DNA of 30,298 nucleotides from JAVJRN01 sp047635055. GTDB lineage: Bacteria > Bacteroidota > Bacteroidia > Cytophagales > Cyclobacteriaceae. Each line of letters starts with the position of its first letter. The first letter of the stretch is position 1. Position numbers and translations under genes: made by a program. Shown here piece by piece: positions 1-6,289 of the stretch. The DNA is taken from positions 1 through 30,298 of the forward strand of contig JBLIIJ010000045.1 in assembly GCA_047635055.1 (NCBI GenBank). Direction: 5' to 3'. Under the pieces are notes generated by a model that did no database searches, was not told where the DNA came from, and saw only the letters and a program-made list of their open reading frames with translations.

Positions 1-82
1 CTTTTATCTGAACCCGTGAAGGCTTTCAATAACATCCGAAATGGCTTATGACCTTTTGATAATTACAATAAACAGATAGTCG

Positions 83-115
83 AAAAAAAAGGGCAACCAA
101 AAATTGGCTACCCTT
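83..115 (-). terminator. Rho-independent terminator, minus strand
   Basis: Read on the minus strand, the arms AAGGGTAGCC and GGTTGCCCTT flank a 7-nt loop. They pair over 10 bp if two G-U wobbles are allowed, and are followed by a run of eight T. On the plus strand the same arms have two A/C mismatches, so the minus strand is the functional direction. The only minus-strand reading frame just upstream is the doubtful 61-codon ORF, so the gene it once served may be mostly lost. Confidence 0.7.
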
Positions 116-144
116 ACGAACATTGCTATTGTACAACCTTAAAA

Positions 145-330
145 CTAAAAGTATGAAGATTTTATAAAGATGTTGCATTTTTCCTGCATTTGAAATACCA
201 CAAATAGGGTATTTATTGCGATCTCTGAAAATTCATAATCAATACTGTCCCTTTTTAGATCTTTTTGCGCTCCCTTTTGTAGCCATCCAATAAAGTCTTG
301 AGACTTGTTGATTCTCTTTGAAATTACCAA
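145..330 (-). CDS. Doubtful small ORF, unrecognised, possibly a gene remnant
   Basis: A 61-codon frame opening at a TTG, with no ATG candidate near its start. I do not recognise the product. It is a mixed charged and hydrophobic peptide without signal peptide, clear domain or cysteine motif. The only support is positional: it ends about 30 bp before a good minus-strand terminator, so it could be the tail of a truncated gene. The adjacent sequence from about 318 is pseudogene debris on the opposite strand, which fits a decayed locus. It may equally be a chance ORF. Confidence 0.2.
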   Translation of the reverse strand: MVISKRINKSQDFIGWLQKGAQKDLKRDSIDYEFSEIAINTLFVVFQMQEKCNIFIKSSYF

Positions 331-695
331 AAAACTTTATTCCCTTAGACTATGAGACCGATTCTCTATATTTCGTCCGGATCAAGTCTACAGATTTAGA
401 TGGCTTAACTGTAGAAAAGCCAATCATCATAGCGATTGCTAACGTTAATGAGAAGCCAGATTCATTGATCATGAGCAATGATACTATTCTTGAACAAGCG
501 CCTGGAGATACATTGGCGGAAACCTATTCGACCAGAGACCCTGATCTTTTCGGAAAGTCTATTTACCCACTGGTTGAAGGAAAAGGAACGAATGACAATA
601 GTAAATTTTATGTAGATGGCGATTTACTTTATTCAAATGAAGTATTTATTTCGGATGAAAAGGACATTCGATTGATCCGAGAGCTGATGAGCTGA
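318..695 (+). pseudogene. Cadherin-like repeat fragment of a broken gene
   Basis: The frame encodes the end of one cadherin-type domain and the start of another. It has LDYET near the beginning, then a TDLDGLTVEKP strand, then ANVNEKPDS at the domain boundary. This matches the usual cadherin LDYE...TD..GL....V.VNE.P pattern. There is no ATG start and no signal peptide. The second domain stops abruptly at about 650, where homology switches frame to a PD40-type propeller segment. The TGA at 693-695 is therefore probably not the original end. I read it as an internal piece of a large surface or secreted protein that lost its 5' part. Confidence 0.6.
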
Positions 696-981
696 TGCCG
701 CTTTTGACTCCTGATGGACAAACGATGTATTTCGTGCGTTCTGCTCACCCAGATAACATCGGCGGTAGATTAGGAAATCAAGACATTTGATATTCCAAAA
801 AAATAACTCTGGCAGCTGGGGAAAAGCCACCTCCCTCACTTATTTTAACAATCAAGGAAATAATGCAGTCACAGGTATTCATAAAGATGGTCAGAGAATA
901 TATCTACTTAACTCCTATGAAGACAACTTAGGAACAAAAGCGGTTTATCCAGGGCAAACGCATTTAAAGATTGAGGACTAG
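662..981 (+). pseudogene. PD40 / WD40-like beta-propeller fragment, broken twice
   Basis: In the frame using codons at 689, 692 and 695, the sequence reads ADELMPLLTPDGQTMYFVRS then HPDN...GNQDI, the signature of PD40 (TolB-like) propeller repeats. At 788-790 a TGA sits where the family usually has Trp (QDIWYS). At 797-803 a run of seven A shifts the frame: eight A would keep YSKKNNSGSWGKAT in frame. The remainder, to 981, reads NNSGSWGKA then GNNAVTGIHKDGQRIYLLNS, again typical of these propellers, then ends without further repeats. Two independent lesions plus a missing 3' end make this a pseudogene. The upstream cadherin fragment may be part of the same ancestral gene or a deletion fusion. 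Confidence 0.7.
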
Positions 982-1180
982 TTCCCTGAATTTAAGATCA
1001 AACCCTGCTTTAAAACGTCTTTGCCTTTTTGACCTTTTCACAGGTACTCCTTCGATTTTAGAGCTAGGGCTATTTTTGATAATATATTGAAATTAGCTGC
1101 ACTGTTCCCAATTCTTCTCCTTGACTGATCTGAAAAGGGAAGAGAACTAAATCGCAGAGTCGAGCTTGAATTATAATTTT

Positions 1181-1624
1181 CTACTTAGATAATGTCATAT
1201 TCAAGCCCCGAAGTTCCACAAGGATTTCATTAATTCCAGAGATCTCAGTACCATACTCAATGGTTACTTTCTTAATACGACCATCAATCTCCAATTCTAT
1301 CCATTCTGATCCACCGTCTGCACAATCTGGACATCCTAGTACTGGCTCCAAATCTAGAAATCTCTGCTGATCAATTTTTCTCTCTAAATCAAAAAAATTG
1401 GCGTTTCTAAACTGAAGGGTAGTGGTCTCTGGTGTGACTGAATTATTCCAACCATATCGTACTTTTGTTATCTGTACAGGAGTAATTTCAATATCCGTCA
1501 GACAATAACCTTGACATTCGCCGAAACTTGATCCATACTTAATATTCCTCAGCTGTGCTTGCGTCTCCTCCTCTGCACATGCGAGAAAAGCGATAGAAAG
1601 AAAAATTAAAAGTATCCGGTTCAT
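1181..1624 (-). CDS. Small putative lipoprotein, unknown function
   Basis: A 147-residue protein starting MNRILLIFLSIAFLACAEEE. It has a short hydrophobic signal ending in a lipobox-like FLAC, with an acidic stretch right after the cysteine, as in many Bacteroidota surface lipoproteins. I chose the ATG at 1622-1624 over the in-frame TTG six bases upstream because the signal peptide then begins normally. The mature part has paired cysteines (GECQGYC near residue 36 and CPDC around residue 98) and otherwise looks beta-rich. It resembles uncharacterised small Bacteroidota lipoproteins, but I cannot name a family. It stands about 50 bp from the MATE gene and could be read from its transcript. Confidence 0.75.
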   Translation of the reverse strand: MNRILLIFLSIAFLACAEEETQAQLRNIKYGSSFGECQGYCLTDIEITPVQITKVRYGWNNSVTPETTTLQFRNANFFDLERKIDQQRFLDLEPVLGCPDCADGGSEWIELEIDGRIKKVTIEYGTEISGINEILVELRGLNMTLSK

Positions 1625-1675
1625 AAGCAAGAATTTTATTTACTTGACGACACAGTATCTATTCCATTCGCTGTA

Positions 1676-2983
1676 TCAAAAGGAAAGTTTATTAGTCAGC
1701 CTATAAAACCTGTAGATATGCGCAACTGCCGCTAGTGTCAACCCCACCAACAGTGCAATCCATATGCCAAAGGGACCAAAGTCAAAAATAAAACCGAGAC
1801 AATAGCCTCCCGGTATGGCGATTACCCAAAAAGCGCAGAACGTAACCAATGTAGGGACTTTTGTATCCGTCAACCCTCTTAAAATACCCAACCCTACCGC
1901 TTGTAGGCCATCTGAGACCTGGAAAGCCGCTGCGATAATTAAAAGACCCGCAGCTAATTCCACAACCTCTGCATTATCGATATACAAGGCTGATAAGAAC
2001 TCTCTGAAGTTTATCATTAATAATCCCATAACGAACATAAAAATAGCCACTAAAATTAGATTCGAGTACCCAGCAATCTTTAGGTTTCTTAAATCCTGTC
2101 TTCCCATCTGATTTCCAATCCTTACGGTAGCAGCTGCCGCGATTCCCGTTGCGGCCATGTAGGTAACAGCACTTAAATTCAATGCTATCTGGTGAGCCGC
2201 CAAGGCCTCCGCACTTATCCAGCCCATCATGATCGTGGATGTTGCAAATGCGCCTACTTCAAAAATATATTGCAGTCCTGATGGTAAACCTATTTTCAAC
2301 ATTCTGGAAATGACTTGTTTGGAAAATTTAAACTCAAAGCCTTTCATATACTTGGTCACTCCTAAAAACATCAAAGCCGCCATTATCACTCTGCTAATCA
2401 GTGTTGCATAGCCCGCTCCATCAAGACCCAATTCTGGAAAACCATAATTCCCATAAATCAACAAATAATTCAGAAATATATTCAGGACATTAGCAATAAT
2501 CGATAACACCATTGGCGTAAATGTGTCAGACAGTCCCTCGCTAAATTGTCTGAAGGTTTGGAATATCATCAATGGAATTAATGACACGGAAATGATTCTT
2601 AAATAATTTTTCGCTTGGAGTGCTACCTCATACTCTTGACCAAAAGAAAATAAGAAATAACTCGCCAAAAAACCTATAAGTGACAACAGCAATATCAAGA
2701 CGAAATTTAGTCCCAAGCCATTTTGTAAATACATCATTAACTTGGATTGATCCTTAGCATCCGTAGCAGCTACTAATGGCGTAATCGCGTAGCTCACACC
2801 AATAGCAAATAACATGAGTATGTTAAAAAATGTACCCCCAAATGTCGCAGCAGCTAAAGGAACAACGCCAACCTGGCCGACCATCATCGTGTCGGCTATT
2901 GACACCATAATATGTCCCAATTGTGCTAATACAACAGGATAAGATAAGACGACATTCTTTTTGAAATGTTCTTTGATCGTCAA
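1676..2983 (-). CDS. MATE family multidrug/Na+ antiporter
   Basis: Inner-membrane exporter of the MATE family (NorM/DinF-like), expected to expel cationic drugs or metabolites in exchange for Na+ or H+. The 435 residues contain about twelve hydrophobic segments in two similar halves. The N-terminal half has the typical SYPVVLAQLGHIMVSIADTM, then VPLAAATFGGTFFN. The second half repeats it with ALAAHQIALNLSAV. Length is normal for the family. Translation starts at a TTG (2981-2983) that overlaps the TGA of the upstream NUDIX gene as TTGA, so the two are probably translationally coupled. The substrate cannot be told from sequence. Confidence 0.93.
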   Translation of the reverse strand: MTIKEHFKKNVVLSYPVVLAQLGHIMVSIADTMMVGQVGVVPLAAATFGGTFFNILMLFAIGVSYAITPLVAATDAKDQSKLMMYLQNGLGLNFVLILLLSLIGFLASYFLFSFGQEYEVALQAKNYLRIISVSLIPLMIFQTFRQFSEGLSDTFTPMVLSIIANVLNIFLNYLLIYGNYGFPELGLDGAGYATLISRVIMAALMFLGVTKYMKGFEFKFSKQVISRMLKIGLPSGLQYIFEVGAFATSTIMMGWISAEALAAHQIALNLSAVTYMAATGIAAAATVRIGNQMGRQDLRNLKIAGYSNLILVAIFMFVMGLLMINFREFLSALYIDNAEVVELAAGLLIIAAAFQVSDGLQAVGLGILRGLTDTKVPTLVTFCAFWVIAIPGGYCLGFIFDFGPFGIWIALLVGLTLAAVAHIYRFYRLTNKLSF

Positions 2984-3531
2984 GATTGCTGCTGCTTAAG
3001 AATATGAGCAAGCTTAAATATTGCTGTCATGGTAAGACTGTCTGTTATTCTGCCATCAATAACCATTTCATACGCTTCCCAAAAAGGCAATTTCTTAATC
3101 TCGAGATCCTCCGTTTCGTCAAATTCCGTTTCCCCTTGAGTTAGGCCTTCCGCCAAATAGGCATAGCCAACCTCATCAGTAACAGAGTTTGAGGTGTGCA
3201 TCTTGAGTAATTCCGTCCATTTGGTAGCTGAAAGACCTGTTTCTTCTTTTAGCTCTCTTTTAGCTGAGTCGAGCCTTTCGACGTTTAGATCTCCACCACC
3301 CATTGGTATCTCCCAGCAGTATTCGTTTAGGGTATATCTCCATTGCCCAACTAACCAAATATTTCCCTCTTCGTCCATTGGGATAATCCCAATGGCAAAG
3401 GCCTTAAAATGTACCTTACCGTAAAGACTTTTCCCTCCACTTGGATTGATAACATCGTGTGTTTCTAACCTAATCCAAGGATTATCAAATACGACTTCTT
3501 CAGATAGTTTTTTCCAAGGATTTGGTTTCAT
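2980..3531 (-). CDS. NUDIX hydrolase, ADP-ribose pyrophosphatase-like
   Basis: A 183-residue NUDIX hydrolase. The Nudix box spans residues 78-100, with the catalytic core RELKEETGL giving Arg92, Glu93, Glu96 and Glu97. The glutamate normally at box position 7 is Val84, with Glu85 next to it, a small deviation outside the metal-binding core. The N-terminal WKKLSEEVVFDNPWIRL strand and QWRYTLNEYCWEIPMGGG lead-in resemble ADP-ribose or nucleotide-sugar pyrophosphatases (NudF type). The likely reaction is hydrolysis of an NDP-X compound to NMP plus phosphate-X. ATG start at 3529-3531. It is first in a two-gene unit with the MATE exporter, overlapping it by 4 bp. True substrate unknown. Confidence 0.9.
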   Translation of the reverse strand: MKPNPWKKLSEEVVFDNPWIRLETHDVINPSGGKSLYGKVHFKAFAIGIIPMDEEGNIWLVGQWRYTLNEYCWEIPMGGGDLNVERLDSAKRELKEETGLSATKWTELLKMHTSNSVTDEVGYAYLAEGLTQGETEFDETEDLEIKKLPFWEAYEMVIDGRITDSLTMTAIFKLAHILKQQQS

Positions 3532-3548
3532 GCTTTTGAAATTTTTGC

Positions 3549-3556
3549 CAAAGATA
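3549..3556 (-). promoter_or_regulatory. Candidate -7 box for the NUDIX-MATE unit
   Basis: TATCTTTG on the minus strand matches the Bacteroidota -7 consensus TAnnTTTG and lies 18 bases upstream of the NUDIX ATG. No clear TTG-type -33 element is seen at the right distance. The rest of the 258-bp gap up to the zinc-ribbon gene shows no coding sequence. Confidence 0.4.
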
Positions 3557-3789
3557 TTTCATTGGCTTTGATTGATAGATGAGTGTGTGTTGATTTTCGG
3601 AAAATAGATATTTCTCGGATGGAAAGAAGAATAATTACATGAAATCCATGAACCAACTACACAAATAAGTGCCTTGAAATGCATTTGAGTTGGTGAAATC
3701 TCCCCTCTTGTAATTCAACGCTATATAATCCCCTATTGGCTGTGCGTCAAACACGCAAACCTTAACTAACTACAAAGTATTAAAAAGCA

Positions 3790-4146
3790 CTAATCCTCAT
3801 TTCTCCTCACTAAGAGATAAAAACCTTTATCCAACTCTAGATAACCCTGTTCGTAACAAAACTTATAAGTGTCCCCCGCTTTGGTTGTAATTGTCTTTGT
3901 GATATAGTTAAAGTCAAAGCCTTTGGTTAAAAGTTGGTCTCTGTGCTTTTTAACCTTCCCGCTTTCGTTCAAGGCCTCAAGGACTAGCCTGTTTTTCCTT
4001 AGAATGGCATTGACTTGGCGCATATAATTTCTTTTTGACGTATTCAATTGATTGTTATGCGCGTTTCTACATCCGTCGGAGCAGAACTTTTTATCCGCTC
4101 TCCCTTGAAACTTCCTATCGCATTCCAGACATTTTTTTTCTTCCAT
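3790..4146 (-). CDS. Small zinc-ribbon protein, unknown function
   Basis: A 118-residue protein starting MEEKKCLECDRKFQGRADKK. Four cysteines, CLEC then about twelve residues later CSDGC, form a probable treble-clef or zinc-ribbon site, followed by a basic region (RNAHNNQLNTSKRNYMRQ) that could bind nucleic acid. The rest is a charged helix and a C-terminal strand-rich part. I chose the ATG at 4144-4146; the upstream in-frame TTG would add 19 unconvincing residues. Similar small zinc-finger proteins are common in Bacteroidota, but I know of no assigned role. It is divergent from ssb, and 20-bp direct repeats lie between them. Confidence 0.75.
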   Translation of the reverse strand: MEEKKCLECDRKFQGRADKKFCSDGCRNAHNNQLNTSKRNYMRQVNAILRKNRLVLEALNESGKVKKHRDQLLTKGFDFNYITKTITTKAGDTYKFCYEQGYLELDKGFYLLVRRNED

Positions 4147-4195
4147 AGCGTCAACTATTAGTTTTTTTAAATTACTGATAGTCAATGACAAATCC

Positions 4196-4247
4196 AAGTA
4201 CAAACGACTACAAACACTTATAAACGACTACAAACGGTTAACAACCG
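4196..4247. repeat. Two 20-bp direct repeats plus a small dyad upstream of ssb
   Basis: Two adjacent 20-bp units, 4196-4215 and 4216-4235, match at 17 of 20 positions and share the core AAACGACTACAAAC. They are followed at once by CGGTT-AAC-AACCG, a 5-bp perfect dyad with a 3-base centre, and a degenerate third CAACCGACTA. They lie in the divergent region between the zinc-ribbon gene and ssb. Tandem sites with a period of two helical turns suggest an operator bound on one DNA face, or iterons. This is inference only. Confidence 0.6.
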
Positions 4248-4358
4248 ACTATATTTTGTGGCCTTTCTAATCTTTGCCATGTCGACAAACGGCAACATCT
4301 GCTGATAAGGAATAATCCACATCAGATGAAAATCAATAAATTCTTAAATTTTATTATT

Positions 4359-4691
4359 ATGACTTCTTTAAAGAACAGCGTACAATTGATTGGCAGATTA
4401 GGTAACGAACCACAAATCAAGACTTTTGATAGTGGTAAAAAAATGGCTTCCTTCTCTTTAGCCACTAATGAGAAATACACCAATAATAAAGGGGAAAAAG
4501 TAGAGGACACCCAATGGCACAATATTGTTGTTTGGGGGAAGAGGGTTGAACTTGTTGAAAGCTATTTGAATAAAGGATCCGAAATAGCCATGGAAGGAAA
4601 ACTTGTAAACAAATCTTATGAAAAAGATGGCGAAACTCGGTACACAACCGAAATCAACTTGAATGAACTATACATGATCGGCAAGCGCTAG
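4359..4691 (+). CDS. ssb: Short single-stranded DNA-binding protein
   Basis: A 110-residue protein that is essentially one SSB-type OB fold: NSVQLIGRLGNEPQIK at the N-terminus, then FSLATNE, DTQWHNIVVWGKRVELVESY and KGSEIAMEGKL. It binds single-stranded DNA during replication, repair or recombination. I chose the ATG at 4359, not the upstream in-frame ATG at 4326, because the family begins directly before NSVQLIGRLG. The protein ends at IGKR, just after the OB fold. It lacks the flexible linker and the acidic DDDIPF-type tail through which housekeeping SSBs recruit partners, so it is probably a paralogue. It sits alone on the plus strand, closed by a terminator. Confidence 0.93.
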   Translation: MTSLKNSVQLIGRLGNEPQIKTFDSGKKMASFSLATNEKYTNNKGEKVEDTQWHNIVVWGKRVELVESYLNKGSEIAMEGKLVNKSYEKDGETRYTTEINLNELYMIGKR

Positions 4692-4698
4692 AAACAAA

Positions 4699-4728
4699 AA
4701 GAGCCCCTTCATTTCCGAAGTGGCTCTT
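4699..4728. terminator. Bidirectional terminator between ssb and tonB-family gene
   Basis: AAGAGCCCCTTC and GAAGTGGCTCTT pair with a single mismatch around a 6-base loop. The plus side is followed by AATAATTTTATT, and the minus side runs into TTTTTG. It lies 7 bp after the ssb stop and 20 bp after the convergent tonB-family stop, so it can end both transcripts. Confidence 0.8.
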
Positions 4729-4748
4729 AATAATTTTATTAGCTACTA

Positions 4749-5426
4749 TTAATTACTCAATCTGAAGATAATAGGAAGAACCATTCTTACTTTAACAGCA
4801 CGACCTCTTTGCTTACCTGGTTTGAATGTAGGTGACTCTCTAAGCACTCTTTCCGCTTCTTCATCACAACCTGCGCCAATACCTTTCACAGCCTTAACTT
4901 CCGTTACATTACCCACTTTATCTACAACAAATTGAACATAAACTCTACCTTCAATTCCCATCCTTCTTGCTTGTGAAGGATATTTCATATTATCTCCAAC
5001 ATACTTGTAGAAAGCAGCTATACCTCCTGGAAATTCCGGCTGATCCTCCACAATGGTGAAAACCTGATCAACTTCTTCTTCTTCAGGAGCCTCTTCGAAT
5101 ACAATGTCTTCAATAACAGTCTCTTCTGTCACTTCTACATCTAATTCTACTTCGATCTCATCTTCTATTTCTTCTTCATCAGGTACTTCGATGATTTCAG
5201 GCAATTGTATTTTGGGTGGCGGGGGCGGTGGTTGCTCCGTTGGTGGTATCTCCATGATATCCTCAAAGTCATCTTCAACTTGACCTAAATCGACTAAATC
5301 ACCACCTTCGTAGGTTCTCCATTCGAAAGCCAGAATACAAAGCGCCAAACTCGTACAAAGTCCGATGTTCATGAACAAACCGGATTTCTTAGAGAGATCT
5401 GCTATAGGGTTTTTCTTTAATTCCAT
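4749..5426 (-). CDS. TonB family energy-transducing protein
   Basis: A 225-residue TonB protein. It has a short cytoplasmic N-terminus, one membrane segment at about residues 16-35, a periplasmic spacer and a TonB C-terminal domain at about 148-224 (YPSQARRMGIEGRVYVQFVV, then VKAVKGIGAGCDEEAERVL). The spacer is PPPPPP at about 66-71 followed by an unusually acidic Glu/Asp/Val/Ile region (about 82-120), in place of the Lys-Pro repeats of enterobacterial TonB. It couples the inner-membrane ExbBD proton motive force to outer-membrane receptors; no exbB or exbD is nearby. It lies downstream of gcvH beyond a dead vanZ-like gene, and probably has its own promoter. Confidence 0.92.
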   Translation of the reverse strand: MELKKNPIADLSKKSGLFMNIGLCTSLALCILAFEWRTYEGGDLVDLGQVEDDFEDIMEIPPTEQPPPPPPKIQLPEIIEVPDEEEIEDEIEVELDVEVTEETVIEDIVFEEAPEEEEVDQVFTIVEDQPEFPGGIAAFYKYVGDNMKYPSQARRMGIEGRVYVQFVVDKVGNVTEVKAVKGIGAGCDEEAERVLRESPTFKPGKQRGRAVKVRMVLPIIFRLSN

Positions 5427-5457
5427 ATTCTCAGTGCTTTTATTTCTACTGTGATAC

Positions 5458-5465
5458 CAAATATA
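5458..5465 (-). promoter_or_regulatory. Candidate -7 box for the tonB-family gene
   Basis: TATATTTG on the minus strand is an exact TAnnTTTG match, about 32 bases upstream of the ATG. No convincing -33 TTG is seen. It falls just downstream of the vanZ remnant, so tonB could be expressed independently of gcvH. Confidence 0.45.
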
Positions 5466-5486
5466 TTATTTATTAAACTTAAATCC

Positions 5487-5783
5487 TTAACGCTTAACAG
5501 CCTTTTTTATTAGAAACCCAGTTAATAATCCTAAAATACTTCCTGAAATGTCTGATAAACTGTCCAAAACTTCGGGACATCTCCTTGAAATATGATATTG
5601 AAGTAGCTCCGTTCCCACCGCAATGACCCTCTCTAGCATTAGCATTCATCGTGCTCGTTTAACTGAGTTTTTCCATCTAAAGCTGAGATAGCTAGTCAGT
5701 GACCACAGCAAGCAAACTCTGTCCTGAAATAGTTTGTCGGCTCCTTTATAATAAAGGATCGACTTGAAGTGACCTCTAGGTGA
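5487..5783 (-). pseudogene. VanZ-like membrane protein remnant
   Basis: The gap between gcvH and tonB is not empty. One minus-strand frame reads GADKLFQDRVCLLWSLTSYL, then a TGA at 5646-5648, then AVGTELLQYHISRRCPEVLD, SLSDISGSILGLLTGFLIKK and a final TAA at 5487-5489. This follows the order of VanZ-family proteins: a DK-F motif, a membrane segment, E-LQ...R..D..D...N/S-.G, and a last membrane helix. A second in-frame stop (TAG, 5784-5786) cuts off the N-terminal part, and a hydrophobic stretch further upstream lies in another frame. The longest intact piece is only 52 codons. Genes of this type often sit next to gcvH in Bacteroidota, as far as I recall. I judge it a recently inactivated gene. 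Confidence 0.7.
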
Positions 5784-5851
5784 CTACATTAAATACAGCA
5801 CAGCAGCTGTCCATGAATATGGCAATGACTACTAAAACACTTCTGCTGGTC

Positions 5852-6223
5852 TTAACCAATCAAGGATTGATACTTGTCCGCATCCATTAACTTATCTCCG
5901 AGATCCGATACTTTTATTTTAATGACCCATCCTTTACCATAAGGATCCGTATTAATTAGCTCAGGCTCGTCCGCCAATGCCTCATTGATTTCAAGGACCT
6001 CTCCTGATACCGGCATAAATAAATCTGAAACTGTTTTGACAGCTTCCACAGAACCAAATACCGCGCCTATTTCTAGTTCTTCACCTTCAGTATCTACATC
6101 CAAATATACAATATCACCAAGCTCGCCTTGAGCGAAATCTGTAATGCCAACATATGCTTCTTCACCTTCAATTCTTACCCATTCGTGATCTTCGGTGTAC
6201 TTTAATTCTGCAGGTATATTCAT
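5852..6223 (-). CDS. gcvH: Glycine cleavage system H protein
   Basis: A 123-residue lipoyl carrier of the glycine cleavage system. It shuttles the aminomethyl group between the P, T and L proteins. Family landmarks are YTEDHEWVRIEGEEAYVGIT at 9-28, LGDIVYLDVD, and the lipoylation site GSVEAVKTVSDL with Lys63 as acceptor. The C-terminal YGKGWVIKIK and a normal length complete it. No gcvT or gcvP is in the window. It lies 66 bp downstream of sprA on the same strand. A functional link with the threonine-to-glycine genes at 27.5-30 kb is plausible metabolically, but they are distant. Confidence 0.97.
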   Translation of the reverse strand: MNIPAELKYTEDHEWVRIEGEEAYVGITDFAQGELGDIVYLDVDTEGEELEIGAVFGSVEAVKTVSDLFMPVSGEVLEINEALADEPELINTDPYGKGWVIKIKVSDLGDKLMDADKYQSLIG

Positions 6224-6257
6224 TGATTTTTTTTTGTAAAATTATTGAAATTAGCGC

Positions 6258-6271
6258 GGCTTCACCAAGCC
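6258..6271. other. Small hairpin between sprA and gcvH
   Basis: GGCTT-CACC-AAGCC forms a perfect 5-bp stem with a 4-base loop in the 66-bp sprA-gcvH gap. No T tract follows directly on the minus strand, so it is at best a weak attenuator or an mRNA processing or stability element. Confidence 0.3.
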
Positions 6272-6289
6272 TTAATTATATTTTCTATA

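Noticed and set aside
1110..1145. Possible hairpin downstream of the small lipoprotein gene
   Set aside because: TTCTTCTCC and GGAAGAGAA do not pair properly and no T tract follows.
3743..3757. TGCGT-CAAAC-ACGCA dyad as a terminator of the zinc-ribbon gene
   Set aside because: Only a 5-bp stem, and no T tract on either strand.
4268..4276. TAATCTTTG as the ssb promoter -7 element
   Set aside because: It has three bases instead of two between TA and TTTG, and the nearest TTTG upstream is only about 10 bases away.
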